Source of the DNA: Streptomyces sp. cg36
GTDB lineage: Bacteria; Actinomycetota; Actinomycetes; Streptomycetales; Streptomycetaceae
Reading direction: 5' to 3'
NCBI RefSeq assembly: GCF_041080675.1
Contig: NZ_CP163520.1
Span: forward strand, 2,542,001 to 2,606,000
Length of the DNA stretch: 64,000 bases
Shown here: positions 25,006 through 34,000 of the stretch, in pieces
How positions within the stretch are numbered: the stretch's first letter is position 1
How the letters are laid out: each line of letters opens with the position of its first letter
Made by a program: the position numbers and the translations under genes
Notes under the pieces: generated by a model
Told to the model about the DNA's origin: nothing
Seen by the model: only the letters and a program-made list of their open reading frames with translations
Databases searched by the model: none

Positions 25006-25173
25006 GGGGGCACCTTCGGTGGGAGGGGTCACTGGGCGGTTGCTTGTGAACGCGAGCACAAACGTTCCCCCATTCTGACACCGCCGGTGCGGTGATCCCG
25101 TCCGGGGTCGGGGGCGGCGGACGGGGCGCCAGGGGCCTGGCCGGGGCGGAGCCGGTGCCGCTAACGTCAGCCC

Positions 25174-25812
25174 GTGGCAACGTTCCGACTCCAAGGCAGC
25201 AAAGTGCTGGCCGTCGACATGACCGGGGACGCCGTCAAGGCGAAGAACGGCTCGATGGTCGCCTACGACGGCCAGATGGCCTTCAAGAAGATGTCCGGCG
25301 GCGGTGAGGGCATCCGCGGCATGGTGACCCGCCGCCTCACCGGCGAGTCCATGACCGTGATGGAGGTGAAGGGCAACGGCACCTGCTACTTCGCGGACCG
25401 GGCCTCCGAGATCAACCTCGTCTCGCTCCAGGGCGACAAGCTCTACGTCGAGGCCAGCAATCTGCTCGCCACCGACGCTGGCCTGCGCACCGGCACCACC
25501 TTCACCGGGCTGCGCGGCGCGACCCAGGGCAACGGCCTGTTCACGACCACCGTCGAGGGCCACGGCCAGGCGGCGATCATGTCGGACGGCCCGGCCGTGG
25601 TGCTGCGGGTGAGCGCCCAGTACCCGCTCTCGGTCGACCCGGGCGCCTACATCGCCCACCAGGGCAGCCTGCAGCAGCACTTCCAGTCGGGGGTGACGTT
25701 CCGCACGTTCCTGGGCGAGGGCTCGGGCGAGGCGTTCCAGATCCGCTTCGAGGGCGAGGGCCTGGTGTACGTGCAGCCCAGCGAGCGCAACACGATCGGC
25801 GGGGAGATCTGA
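25174..25812 (+). CDS. AIM24 family protein 1
   Basis: 212 residues of the AIM24/TIGR00266 family, a beta-rich fold of unknown role. Segments include [40 protein letters not shown] and [12 protein letters not shown]. The GTG at 25174 has no ribosome site and is preceded by TAACGT 9 bases upstream, so a leaderless transcript is probable. It is the first of three tandem AIM24 genes with overlapping stop/start codons. No membrane helix, so it is probably cytosolic or at the membrane periphery. Confidence 0.87.
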   Translation: MATFRLQGSKVLAVDMTGDAVKAKNGSMVAYDGQMAFKKMSGGGEGIRGMVTRRLTGESMTVMEVKGNGTCYFADRASEINLVSLQGDKLYVEASNLLATDAGLRTGTTFTGLRGATQGNGLFTTTVEGHGQAAIMSDGPAVVLRVSAQYPLSVDPGAYIAHQGSLQQHFQSGVTFRTFLGEGSGEAFQIRFEGEGLVYVQPSERNTIGGEI

Positions 25813-26462
25813 TGCCCTTCCGGGAGATCAACTCCAAGATGGTCGAGGCCACCGTGGCCCCCGGCCAGAAGATGTTCAGCCAGCGCGGCGCGATGCTCGC
25901 GTACAAGGGCGAGGTGTCCTTCACGCCCAACATCCAGGGCGGCCAGGGCGGCATCATGTCGATGATCGGGCGTCGGGTGGCCAACGAGGCCACCCCCCTG
26001 ATGACGGTCGAGGGCAGCGGCACGGTGATGTTCGGCCACGGCGGCCACCACATCCAGGTGATCAACCTCGCCGGGGACACCCTGTACGTGGAGGCGGACC
26101 GGCTGCTCGCCTTCGACGGCACGCTCCAGCAGGGCACGATGTTCATGGGCTCGCAGGGCGGCGTGATGGGCATGGTGCGGGGCCAGGTGACCGGCCAGGG
26201 CCTGTTCACCACCACGCTCAAGGGGCACGGCGCGGTCGCGGTGATGGCGCACGGCGGGGTCGTCGAGCTGCCGATCGCCCCGCAGCGCCCGGTCCACGTC
26301 GACCCGCAGGCGTACGTGGCCCACCACGGCGACGTGCGCAACAAGCTGTCCACGGCGCTGGGCTGGCGGGACATGGTCGGGCGGGGCTCGGGCGAGGCGT
26401 TCCAGCTCGAACTGTCCGGCAGCGGCGCGGTGTACGTCCAGGCATCCGAGGAGAAGCTGTGA
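25812..26462 (+). CDS. AIM24 family protein 2
   Basis: 216 residues, a paralogue of its neighbours (SQRGAMLAYKGEVSF, VEGSGTVMFGHGGHHIQVINLAGDTLYVEADRLLAFD as separate segments). The ATG at 25812 shares its A with the previous TGA (TGATG), so translation is coupled. The C terminus ends EAFQLELSGSGAVYVQASEEKL-like, as in copy 1. Function unknown; tandem members may form a heteromeric assembly. Confidence 0.87.
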   Translation: MPFREINSKMVEATVAPGQKMFSQRGAMLAYKGEVSFTPNIQGGQGGIMSMIGRRVANEATPLMTVEGSGTVMFGHGGHHIQVINLAGDTLYVEADRLLAFDGTLQQGTMFMGSQGGVMGMVRGQVTGQGLFTTTLKGHGAVAVMAHGGVVELPIAPQRPVHVDPQAYVAHHGDVRNKLSTALGWRDMVGRGSGEAFQLELSGSGAVYVQASEEKL

Positions 26463-27256
26463 GCATCGCGCAGCCGGGCGGCCCGGCGGTCTTCGACCCG
26501 ATGACGCTGCCGTGCGACGACAACGTCAACAAGTACACCTTCTGCGTGGAGCTCAAGTCGAGCCAGTGGTTCCTGCAGAAGGGCAAGATGATCGCCTACT
26601 ACGGGCGCATCGACTTCAACGGCATCGGCCACGGACGCCTGGACCGGCTGCTGCGCACCAGCTTCCACTCGCCGCTGCACGCCAGCGACTGGGTGGTGGC
26701 CGAGGGCTCCGGCAAGATGCTCCTCGCCGACCGCGCCTTCGACGTCAACAGCTACGACCTGGAGGACGGCAATCTGACGATCCGGGCCGGGAACCTGCTG
26801 GCCTACCAGCCGTCGCTGGCCCTGAAGCAGTCGATCGTGCCGGGTTTCCTCACGCTGATCGGAACCGGGAAGTTCGTGGCGGCGTCCAATGGTCCGGTGG
26901 TGTTCATGGAGCCGCCGATCCGGGTGGACCCGCAGGCGCTGGTCGGCTGGGCCGACTGTCCGTCGCCCTGCCACCACTACGATCACGGCTACATGACGGG
27001 CGTGCTGGGCGGAATCCGGTCACTGACCGGGCTCGGCGGCACCTCCGGGGAGGAGCACCAGTTCGAGTTCGTGGGCGCGGGCACCGTGCTGCTCCAGTCG
27101 ACCGAGGTGCTGATGGCGGAGCAGACAGCGGGGCAAGTGCCCGCGGAACCGGGCGTTCCGGGCGGCGGGGCGCCGGCCGGGGCGGGCGGGGCGGGCGGTT
27201 CGGTACCGCGTCTTCCCGGCCAGCTCGGTGACCTCCAGCGTCGCTTCGGCCTGTGA
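26459..27256 (+). CDS. AIM24 family protein 3, with Gly/Pro-rich tail
   Basis: 265 residues. The AIM24 core (to about 220) is followed by a Gly/Ala/Pro-rich tail ending PRLPGQLGDLQRRFGL, absent in the other two. GTG at 26459 overlaps the previous stop (GTGA). The core has VEL-KSSQWFLQKGKMIAYYG and LADRAFDVNSYDLEDGNLTIRAGNLLAYQ (in parts). A CPSPCHHYDHGY segment unique to this copy has two Cys and three His and might bind metal. Last gene of the operon. Confidence 0.86.
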   Translation: MSIAQPGGPAVFDPMTLPCDDNVNKYTFCVELKSSQWFLQKGKMIAYYGRIDFNGIGHGRLDRLLRTSFHSPLHASDWVVAEGSGKMLLADRAFDVNSYDLEDGNLTIRAGNLLAYQPSLALKQSIVPGFLTLIGTGKFVAASNGPVVFMEPPIRVDPQALVGWADCPSPCHHYDHGYMTGVLGGIRSLTGLGGTSGEEHQFEFVGAGTVLLQSTEVLMAEQTAGQVPAEPGVPGGGAPAGAGGAGGSVPRLPGQLGDLQRRFGL

Positions 27257-27364
27257 GCGGTAGTCTGCGGAGTGTGACGTCGAACGCGTGCACCCTTGCC
27301 GGGCGCTGACCACGACCCTTGTGCCTGTGCGTGCGGGGCGTCACACTCCCAGGCTTCGTTCAGA

Positions 27365-27385
27365 ATTCAACTTCTTAGGTAGAAT
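27365..27385. promoter_or_regulatory. imperfect 21-base palindrome at the MarR promoter
   Basis: ATTC-N-AC-Y-T ... A-R-GT-N-GAAT, with 15 of 21 positions symmetric, lies 7 bases before the MarR ATG at 27392 and overlaps the likely -10. It is in an unusually AT-rich patch. Candidate autoregulatory operator. Confidence 0.45.
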
Positions 27386-27391
27386 CCACAT

Positions 27392-27868
27392 ATGGAGACC
27401 GAGACGGCCACCAACTGGCTGACCGATAGCGAGCAGTGCGCCTGGCGTACCTATCTGGACGTCAACAGGATGCTGACGCACCAGATGGAAAAGGACCTGC
27501 AGCCGTTCGGCCTGACCAACAACGACTACGAGATCCTGGTCAACCTCTCGGAGGCCGAGGGGCAGCGGCTGCGCATGAGCGACCTCGCCGCCGCGACCCT
27601 TCAGTCCAAGAGCCGCCTCTCGCACCAGATCACGCGAATGGAGAACGCGGGGCTCGTGCGGCGGGAGAACTGCGAGTCCGACCGGCGCGGGCTGTTCGCC
27701 GTGCTGACGGACGCGGGGGTGGAGACCATGGAGAAGGTGGCGCCGCACCACGTGGCGTCGGTGCGCAAGCACTTCATCGATCTGCTGTCGAGCGACGCCC
27801 TGACGGATCTGCGGGCCTCCCTGACCCCGGTCGCGGAACACCTGCGCGGGCACCGCGGGAAGCTCTGA
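27392..27868 (+). CDS. MarR family transcriptional regulator
   Basis: 158 residues with a winged helix: FGLTNNDYEILVNLSEAEGQRLRMSDLAAATLQSKSRLSHQITRMENAGLVRREN (consecutive helices; recognition helix around LQSKSRLSHQI) and an ESDRRGLFAVLT wing. Two cysteines (Cys16 and Cys at NCESDRR, about 90) could act as redox sensors, as in OhrR-like proteins; this is speculative. It lies between the AIM24 operon and meaB, convergent with the latter, with a palindrome at its own promoter. Confidence 0.92.
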   Translation: METETATNWLTDSEQCAWRTYLDVNRMLTHQMEKDLQPFGLTNNDYEILVNLSEAEGQRLRMSDLAAATLQSKSRLSHQITRMENAGLVRRENCESDRRGLFAVLTDAGVETMEKVAPHHVASVRKHFIDLLSSDALTDLRASLTPVAEHLRGHRGKL

Positions 27869-28028
27869 GGGGTTGCCCCTGCGGGGCGCGTGGGGCCCCA
27901 GCCGCTCCGCCGGGGCCTGGCCCCGGGCCCGGGGCGGGGCCGCCCCCGCACTCCGCGTCATGTGTTCACCCGCGGGCCGGTGGCGGCCGGTCGCGCAGCG
28001 ACGGGGCGAAGCCCCTGGCCTGCCGGGG

Positions 28029-28985
28029 CTAGGCGCCCGTCAGGCCCTGGACCAGTTCGTCCGCCGCCGCGTAGGGGTCCAGCTCGCCGCCGACGATGCG
28101 GGACGCCAGCGCGTCGAGGCGGCGGTCGCCCCGCAGGTCCCCGATCCGCTCCCGCAGGGCGGTCACCGCGATCGTCTCCACCTCGCGGGACGCCCGCGAG
28201 AGCCGCCGCTCGGCCAGCACCCCGTGCTCCTCCATCCACGCCCGGTGCTTCTCCAGCGCCTCCACGAGCTCCTCGACGCCCTCGGAGCGGGCCGCCACCG
28301 TCTTGACGATCGGCGGGCGCCAGTCGCCCGGGCCGCGCGCCTCGCCGAGCCCCAGCATGTGGTTGAGCTCCCGGGCCGTGGCGTCCGCGCCGTCCCGGTC
28401 CGCCTTGTTCACCACGTACACGTCGCCGATCTCCAGGATCCCGGCCTTGGCCGCCTGGATGCCGTCGCCCATGCCGGGCGCCAGCAGCACCACCGAGGTG
28501 TCCGCCTGGGAGGCGATCTCCACCTCGGACTGGCCCACGCCCACCGTCTCCACCAGGATCACGTCGCAGCCCGCCGCGTCCAGCACCCGGATCGCCTGCG
28601 GGGCCGACCAGGCGAGGCCGCCCAGATGGCCCCGGGTGGCCATGGAGCGGATGTAGACGCCGGGGTCGGAGGCGTGCTCGGACATCCGGACGCGGTCGCC
28701 GAGCAGGGCGCCGCCGGAGAACGGCGAGGAGGGGTCGACGGCGAGCACCCCGACCCGCTTCCCGGCCCGGCGGTACGCGGTGACCAGCGCCGAGGTGGAA
28801 GTCGACTTGCCGACACCCGGCGAACCGGTCAGCCCCACCACGTACGCCCCGCCGGTCAGCGGGGCCAACTCGGCCATCACCTCGCGCAGTTGCGGGGACG
28901 CCCCCTCGACCAGCGAGATCAGCCGGGCCACCGCGCGCGGCCGGCCCTCCCTCGCACGGGCCACCAGCTCGGGGACGTCCACCAT
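28029..28985 (-). CDS. meaB: MeaB-type GTPase chaperone of B12-dependent mutase
   Basis: 318 residues, G3E/ArgK family. Walker A GSPGVGKST, Walker B DVILVETVGVGQSE, and the NKAD guanine motif (VVNKADRDGAD) are all present. It protects and reloads adenosylcobalamin in methylmalonyl-CoA or isobutyryl-CoA mutase. The ATG at 28985 has GGAG 6 bases upstream. It lies directly downstream of the thiolase gene (53-base gap), with the epimerase gene divergent. The icmA gene is 10 kb away in this window. Confidence 0.94.
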   Translation of the reverse strand: MVDVPELVARAREGRPRAVARLISLVEGASPQLREVMAELAPLTGGAYVVGLTGSPGVGKSTSTSALVTAYRRAGKRVGVLAVDPSSPFSGGALLGDRVRMSEHASDPGVYIRSMATRGHLGGLAWSAPQAIRVLDAAGCDVILVETVGVGQSEVEIASQADTSVVLLAPGMGDGIQAAKAGILEIGDVYVVNKADRDGADATARELNHMLGLGEARGPGDWRPPIVKTVAARSEGVEELVEALEKHRAWMEEHGVLAERRLSRASREVETIAVTALRERIGDLRGDRRLDALASRIVGGELDPYAAADELVQGLTGA

Positions 28986-29038
28986 TGCCGCTCCGTTCAG
29001 TGCGTGTCGGATCTGTGCGTACGTACGCGGACGGGCCG

Positions 29039-30241
29039 CTACTTGCCGGGGACGCGGATGATCAGGGCGTCGCCCTGGCCGCCGCCGCCGCACAGGGCCG
29101 CCGCGCCGGTGCCGCCGCCGCGGCGCTTCAGCTCCAGGGCGAGGTGCAGCACGACCCGCGCGCCGGACATGCCGATGGGGTGGCCCAGGGCGATGGCGCC
29201 ACCGTTGACGTTCACCTTTTCCGGGGACACGCCGAGGTCCTTCATTGACTGGACCGCGACCGCCGCGAACGCCTCGTTGATCTCGATGAGGTCGAGGTCG
29301 TCGACGCCGAGCCCCTCCTTCGACAGGGCGTGCCTGATCGCGTTCGAGGGCTGCGACTGGAGCGAGTTGTCCGGGCCCGCCACGTTGCCGTGCGCGCCGA
29401 TCTCCGCGATCCACTCCAGGCCCAGCTCCTCGGCCTTGGCCCTGGACATGACCACGACCGCCGCCGCGCCGTCGGAGATCTGCGAGGAGGTGCCCGCCGT
29501 GATCGTGCCGTCCTTGGCGAACGCCGGGCGCAGCTTGCCCAGCGACTCGGCGGTGGTCTCCGCGCGGATGCCCTCGTCCTGGGCGAAGAGCACCGGCTCG
29601 CCCTTGCGCTGCGGGATCTCGACCGGGGTGATCTCGGCCTCGAAGAGCCCGTTCTTCTGGGCGGCGGCGGCGCGCTGGTGGGAGAGCGCGGCGATCTCGT
29701 CCTGCTCGGGGCGCCGGATGCCCAGGCGCGCGTTGTGCTTCTCGGTGGACTCGCCCATCGCGATGTTCTCGAAGGCGTCGGTCAGACCGTCGTGCGCCAT
29801 CGCGTCGAGCATCTCGATCGCGCCGTACTTGTAGCCCTCGCGGGACTTGGGCAGCAGGTGCGGGGCGTTGGTCATCGACTCCTGGCCGCCCGCGACCACC
29901 ACGTCGAACTCACCGGCGCGGATCAGCTGGTCGGCCAGCGCGATCGCGTCCAGGCCCGAGAGGCAGACCTTGTTGATGGTGAGCGCCGGCACGTTCATCG
30001 GGATGCCGGCCTTCACGGCGGCCTGCCGCGCCGGGATCTGGCCCGCGCCCGCCTGGAGCACCTGGCCCATGATCACGTACTGCACCTGGTCGCCGCCGAT
30101 GCCGGCCCGGTCCAGCGCGGCCTTGATGGCGATCCCGCCGAGGTCGGCGCCCGAGAAGGACTTGAGCGAGCCGAGCAGCCGGCCCATGGGCGTGCGGGCG
30201 CCCGCGACGATCACTGAAGTGGTACCGGTCGTTCCAGACAT
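29039..30241 (-). CDS. acetyl-CoA C-acetyltransferase (thiolase)
   Basis: 400-residue thiolase. Nucleophile Cys93 in [10 protein letters not shown]; His and Cys catalytic groups in [27 protein letters not shown] and [13 protein letters not shown]. It condenses two acetyl-CoA to acetoacetyl-CoA or cleaves 3-ketoacyl-CoA. It feeds the C4 chain used with 3-hydroxybutyryl-CoA dehydrogenase (47.0 kb) and IcmA. The ATG at 30241 has AGGGG upstream. Upstream of meaB on the same strand; divergent from the epimerase gene. Confidence 0.94.
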   Translation of the reverse strand: MSGTTGTTSVIVAGARTPMGRLLGSLKSFSGADLGGIAIKAALDRAGIGGDQVQYVIMGQVLQAGAGQIPARQAAVKAGIPMNVPALTINKVCLSGLDAIALADQLIRAGEFDVVVAGGQESMTNAPHLLPKSREGYKYGAIEMLDAMAHDGLTDAFENIAMGESTEKHNARLGIRRPEQDEIAALSHQRAAAAQKNGLFEAEITPVEIPQRKGEPVLFAQDEGIRAETTAESLGKLRPAFAKDGTITAGTSSQISDGAAAVVVMSRAKAEELGLEWIAEIGAHGNVAGPDNSLQSQPSNAIRHALSKEGLGVDDLDLIEINEAFAAVAVQSMKDLGVSPEKVNVNGGAIALGHPIGMSGARVVLHLALELKRRGGGTGAAALCGGGGQGDALIIRVPGK

Positions 30242-30377
30242 GAGGCACGGCCCCTTGGGATGAGGAGTGAACGAGGGTTTACCTGAATGTACTGAGCGGT
30301 ACGCGGGCCGTCACCAAGGTGCCGGTGTGATCGCGCGCACGTTGCGTAACCACCTCCCGGGGCGCTGCACTGGTCCC

Positions 30378-30806
30378 ATGCTGACGCGCATCGACCACAT
30401 CGGGATCGCCTGTTTCGACCTCGACAAGACCGTCGAGTTCTATCGTGCGACGTACGGATTCGAGGTGTTCCACTCCGAGATCAACGAGGAGCAGGGCGTA
30501 CGCGAGGCCATGCTCAAGATCAACGATACGTCCGACGGGGGTGCCTCCTACCTCCAGCTCCTGGAGCCCACCCGGGAGGACTCCGCGGTCGGGAAGTGGC
30601 TGGCCAAGAACGGCGAGGGCGTCCACCACATCGCCTTCGGCACCGCCGACGTCGACGGGGACGCGGCGGCCGTCCGCGACAAGGGCGTCCGGGTCCTCTA
30701 CGACGAGCCGCGGACCGGCTCGATGGGCTCCCGGATCACGTTCCTGCACCCCAAGGACTGCCACGGCGTACTGACCGAACTGGTCACCTCGGCGGCCGAG
30801 CACTGA
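30378..30806 (+). CDS. mce: methylmalonyl-CoA epimerase
   Basis: 142 residues of the vicinal-oxygen-chelate fold. Metal ligands are expected at His7 (RIDHIGIA), Gln in SYLQLLEP, His in VHHIAFGTAD and Glu in VLTELV. It converts (S)- to (R)-methylmalonyl-CoA for the B12 mutase. The ATG at 30378 has no Shine-Dalgarno sequence, and a -10-like TGCACT sits about 6 bases before it, so leaderless initiation is possible. It is divergent from the thiolase-meaB operon, forming the usual actinobacterial mce/thiolase/meaB group. Confidence 0.93.
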   Translation: MLTRIDHIGIACFDLDKTVEFYRATYGFEVFHSEINEEQGVREAMLKINDTSDGGASYLQLLEPTREDSAVGKWLAKNGEGVHHIAFGTADVDGDAAAVRDKGVRVLYDEPRTGSMGSRITFLHPKDCHGVLTELVTSAAEH

Positions 30807-31005
30807 CCCCGGGATTCCCGGGCCGGTACAGTGGGCCCTTCCGGGCCGGGGTCGGGTCGGGGCCTGGGACCCACGCCCCCTTGTCGATCTGACACCATTC
30901 ACCGGGGGCCCGTCCGTCGTCGGACGGTGCTCGTACGGGCAGTGTTCGCGACCAGGGTTGGGGTATCCCCTGCTCGGAGAGCTCGGGGAAGGATGGGACC
31001 GCGCA

Positions 31006-34000
31006 GTGCGGGGCTACGAACGCCAGGACAGCCACCGGCCTGACGACCACCTCTCGCGGTTCGAGGCCGAGATGGACCGGCTGAAGACCGAGCGGGAGAA
31101 GGCCGTCCAGCACGCCGAGGACCTCGGCTACCAGGTCGAGGTGCTGCGCGCCAAGCTGCACGAGGCGCGCCGCAACCTCGCGGCCCGCCCTGCCTACGAC
31201 GCCGCGGACATCGGCTACCAGGCCGAACAGCTGCTGCGCAACGCCCAGATGCAGGCCGAGCAGCTGCGTACCGACGCCGAGCGCGAGCTGCGCGACGCCC
31301 GCGCCCAGACCCAGCGCATCCTCCAGGAGCACGCCGAGCACCAGGCCAGGCTCCAGGCCGAGCTGCACACGGAGGCGGTCACCCGCCGCCAGCGGCTCGA
31401 CCAGGAGCTGGCCGAGCGGCGCGCCACCGTCGAGTCCCACGTCAACGAGAACGTGGCCTGGGCCGAGCAGCTGCGCGCCCGCACCGAGGCGCAGGCCCGC
31501 CGGCTGCTGGAGGAGTCCCGCGCCGAGAGCGAGGCGGCGCTGGCCGCCGCCCGCACCGAGGCCGCCCGGGTCGCCGAGGAGACCCGCCAACGGCTGGGCG
31601 CCGAGGCCGAGTCGGCCCGCGCCGAGGCCGAGGCGACCCTGCTGCGCGCCCGCAAGGACGCCGAGCGGATGCTGGGCGCCGCCTCCGCGCAGGCCCAGGA
31701 GGCCACCGCCCACGCCGAGCAGCTGCGCTCCTCCACCACCGCCGAGTCCGAGCGGGCGCGCCAGCAGGCCGCCGAGCTGAGCCGGGCCGCCGAACAGCGC
31801 ATGCAGGAGGCCGAGTCGGCGCTGCGCGAGGCGCGCGCCGAGGCCGAGAAGGCGCTGGCCGAGGCGAAGGAGTCGGCGGCCAAGCAGCTCGCGGGCGCCG
31901 AGTCCGCCAACGAGCAGCGCACCCGTACCGCCAGGACCGAGATCGCCCGTCTGGTCGGCGAGGCCACCAAGGAGTCCGAGGCGCTCAAGGCGGAGGCCGA
32001 GCAGGCGCTCGCCGACGCCCGCGCCGAGGCCGAGCGGCTGGTCGCCGAGGCCGGTGAGAAGGCCCGCACCAGCGCGGCCGAGGACACCGCCGCCCAGCTC
32101 GCCAAGGCCGCCCGCTCCGCCGAGGAGATGCTCTCCAAGGCGTCCGCGGACGCCCAGGAGACCACCCGCAAGGCGTCCGAGGAGGCCGAGCGGATCCGCC
32201 GCGAGGCCGACGCCGAGGCCGACCGGCTGCGCTCGCAGGCCGAGGAGCAGGCCGACCAGCTCAAGGGCGCGGCCAAGGACGACACCAAGGAGTACCGGGC
32301 CAAGACGGTCGAGCTCCAGGAGGAGGCGCGGCGGCTGCGCGGCGAGGCCGAGCAGCTGCGCGCCGAGGCGGTCGCCGAGGGCGAGCGCATCCGGGGCGAG
32401 GCGCGCCGCGAGGGCGTCCAGCAGATCGAGGAGGCGGCCAGGACCGCCGAGGAGCTGCTGACCAAGGCGAAGGCCGACGCGGAGGAGCTGCGCACCTCGG
32501 CCGGGGCCGAGTCGGAGCGGGTCCGCGGCGAGGCCATGGAGCGCGCCACGACCCTGCGCAAGCAGGCCGAGGAGACCCTGGAGCGCACCCGGGCCGAGGC
32601 CGAGCGGCTGCGCGAGGAGACCGAGGAGCAGGCCGGGGCCGTCACGGCCGCCGCCGAGCGGGCCGCGGCCGAGCTGCGCGAGGAGACCGAGCGGGCCGTC
32701 GCCGCCCGCCAGGCCGAGGCCGCCGACGAGCTGGCCCGGCTGCACACCGAGGCCGAGCAGCGGCACGCCTCCGCCGAGCGGGCGCTGACCGAGGCGCGGG
32801 CCGAAAGCGAGCGGATCCGGCGCGAGGCCGCCGAGGAGACCGAGCGGCTGCGCACCGAGGCCGCCGAGCGCGTCCGTACGCTCCAGGCACAGGCCGAGCA
32901 GGAGGCCGAGCGGCTGCGCACCGAGGCCGCCGGTGACGCCTCGACCGCCCGCGCCGAGGCGGAGGGCGCGGCCGTACGGCTGCGGTCCGAGGCCGCCGCG
33001 GAGGCCGAGCGCCTCAAGGGCGAGGCACAGGAGACCGCCGACCGGATGCGGGCCGAGGCCGCCGCCGCCGCCGAGCGGGTGGGCGCCGAGGCCGCCGAGG
33101 CGCTCGCCGCCGCCCAGGAGGAGGCCGCGCGCCGCCGCCGGGAGGCCGACCAGACGCTGGAGTCGGCGCGCGCGGAGGCCGGTTCGGAGCGGGCGCAGGC
33201 CCGTGAGCAGAGCGAGGAGCTGCTGGCCGCCGCCCGCAAGCGGGTGGCTCAGGCGCAGGCCGAGGCGCAGCGGCTGGGCGAGGAGGCCGACCGGCGCGCC
33301 ACCGAGCTGGTCGCCGCCGCCGAGCAGACCGCCCAGCAGGTGCGGGACTCGGTGTCGGGGCTGCGCGAGGAGGCCGAGCAGGAGATCGCCGGGCTGCGCT
33401 CGACGGCCGAGCACGTGGCCGAGCGCACCAGGAACGAGGCGCAGGAGGAGGCGGACCGGGTCCGCGCCGACGCGTACGCCGAGCGCGAGCGCGCCGCCGA
33501 GGACGCCACCCGGGTGCGGGCCCGCGCCCAGGAGGAGGCGGAGGCCGCCAAGGCGCTGGCCGAGCGGACCGTGGCGGACGCCATGGCCGAGGCGGAGAAG
33601 GCGCGTTCGGACGCCTCGGAGTACGCCCAGCGGATGCGCACGGACGCGTCGGACGCGCTGGCCTCCTCCGAGCAGGACGCGGCGCGCACCCGGGCCGACG
33701 CCCGCGAGGACGCCAACCGCATCCGCAGCGACGCCGCGAGCCAGGCCGACCGGCTCGTCGGCGAGGCGAGCGCGGAGGCGGAGCGGCTGGCCGCCGAGTC
33801 GGGCGCCGAGGCCGAGCGGCTGGTGTCCGAGGCCACCGCCGAGGCGGAGCGGCTGGTGTCCGAGGCCACCACCGAGGCGGAGCGGCTGGCCGCCGAGTCG
33901 ACGGCGACCGCCGAGCGCCTCACCGCCGAGGCCCAGCGGCTGCGCGACGAGGGCCAGTCGGAGCACGACCGGCTCCTCGCCGAGGCGGGCGAGCGCGCCG

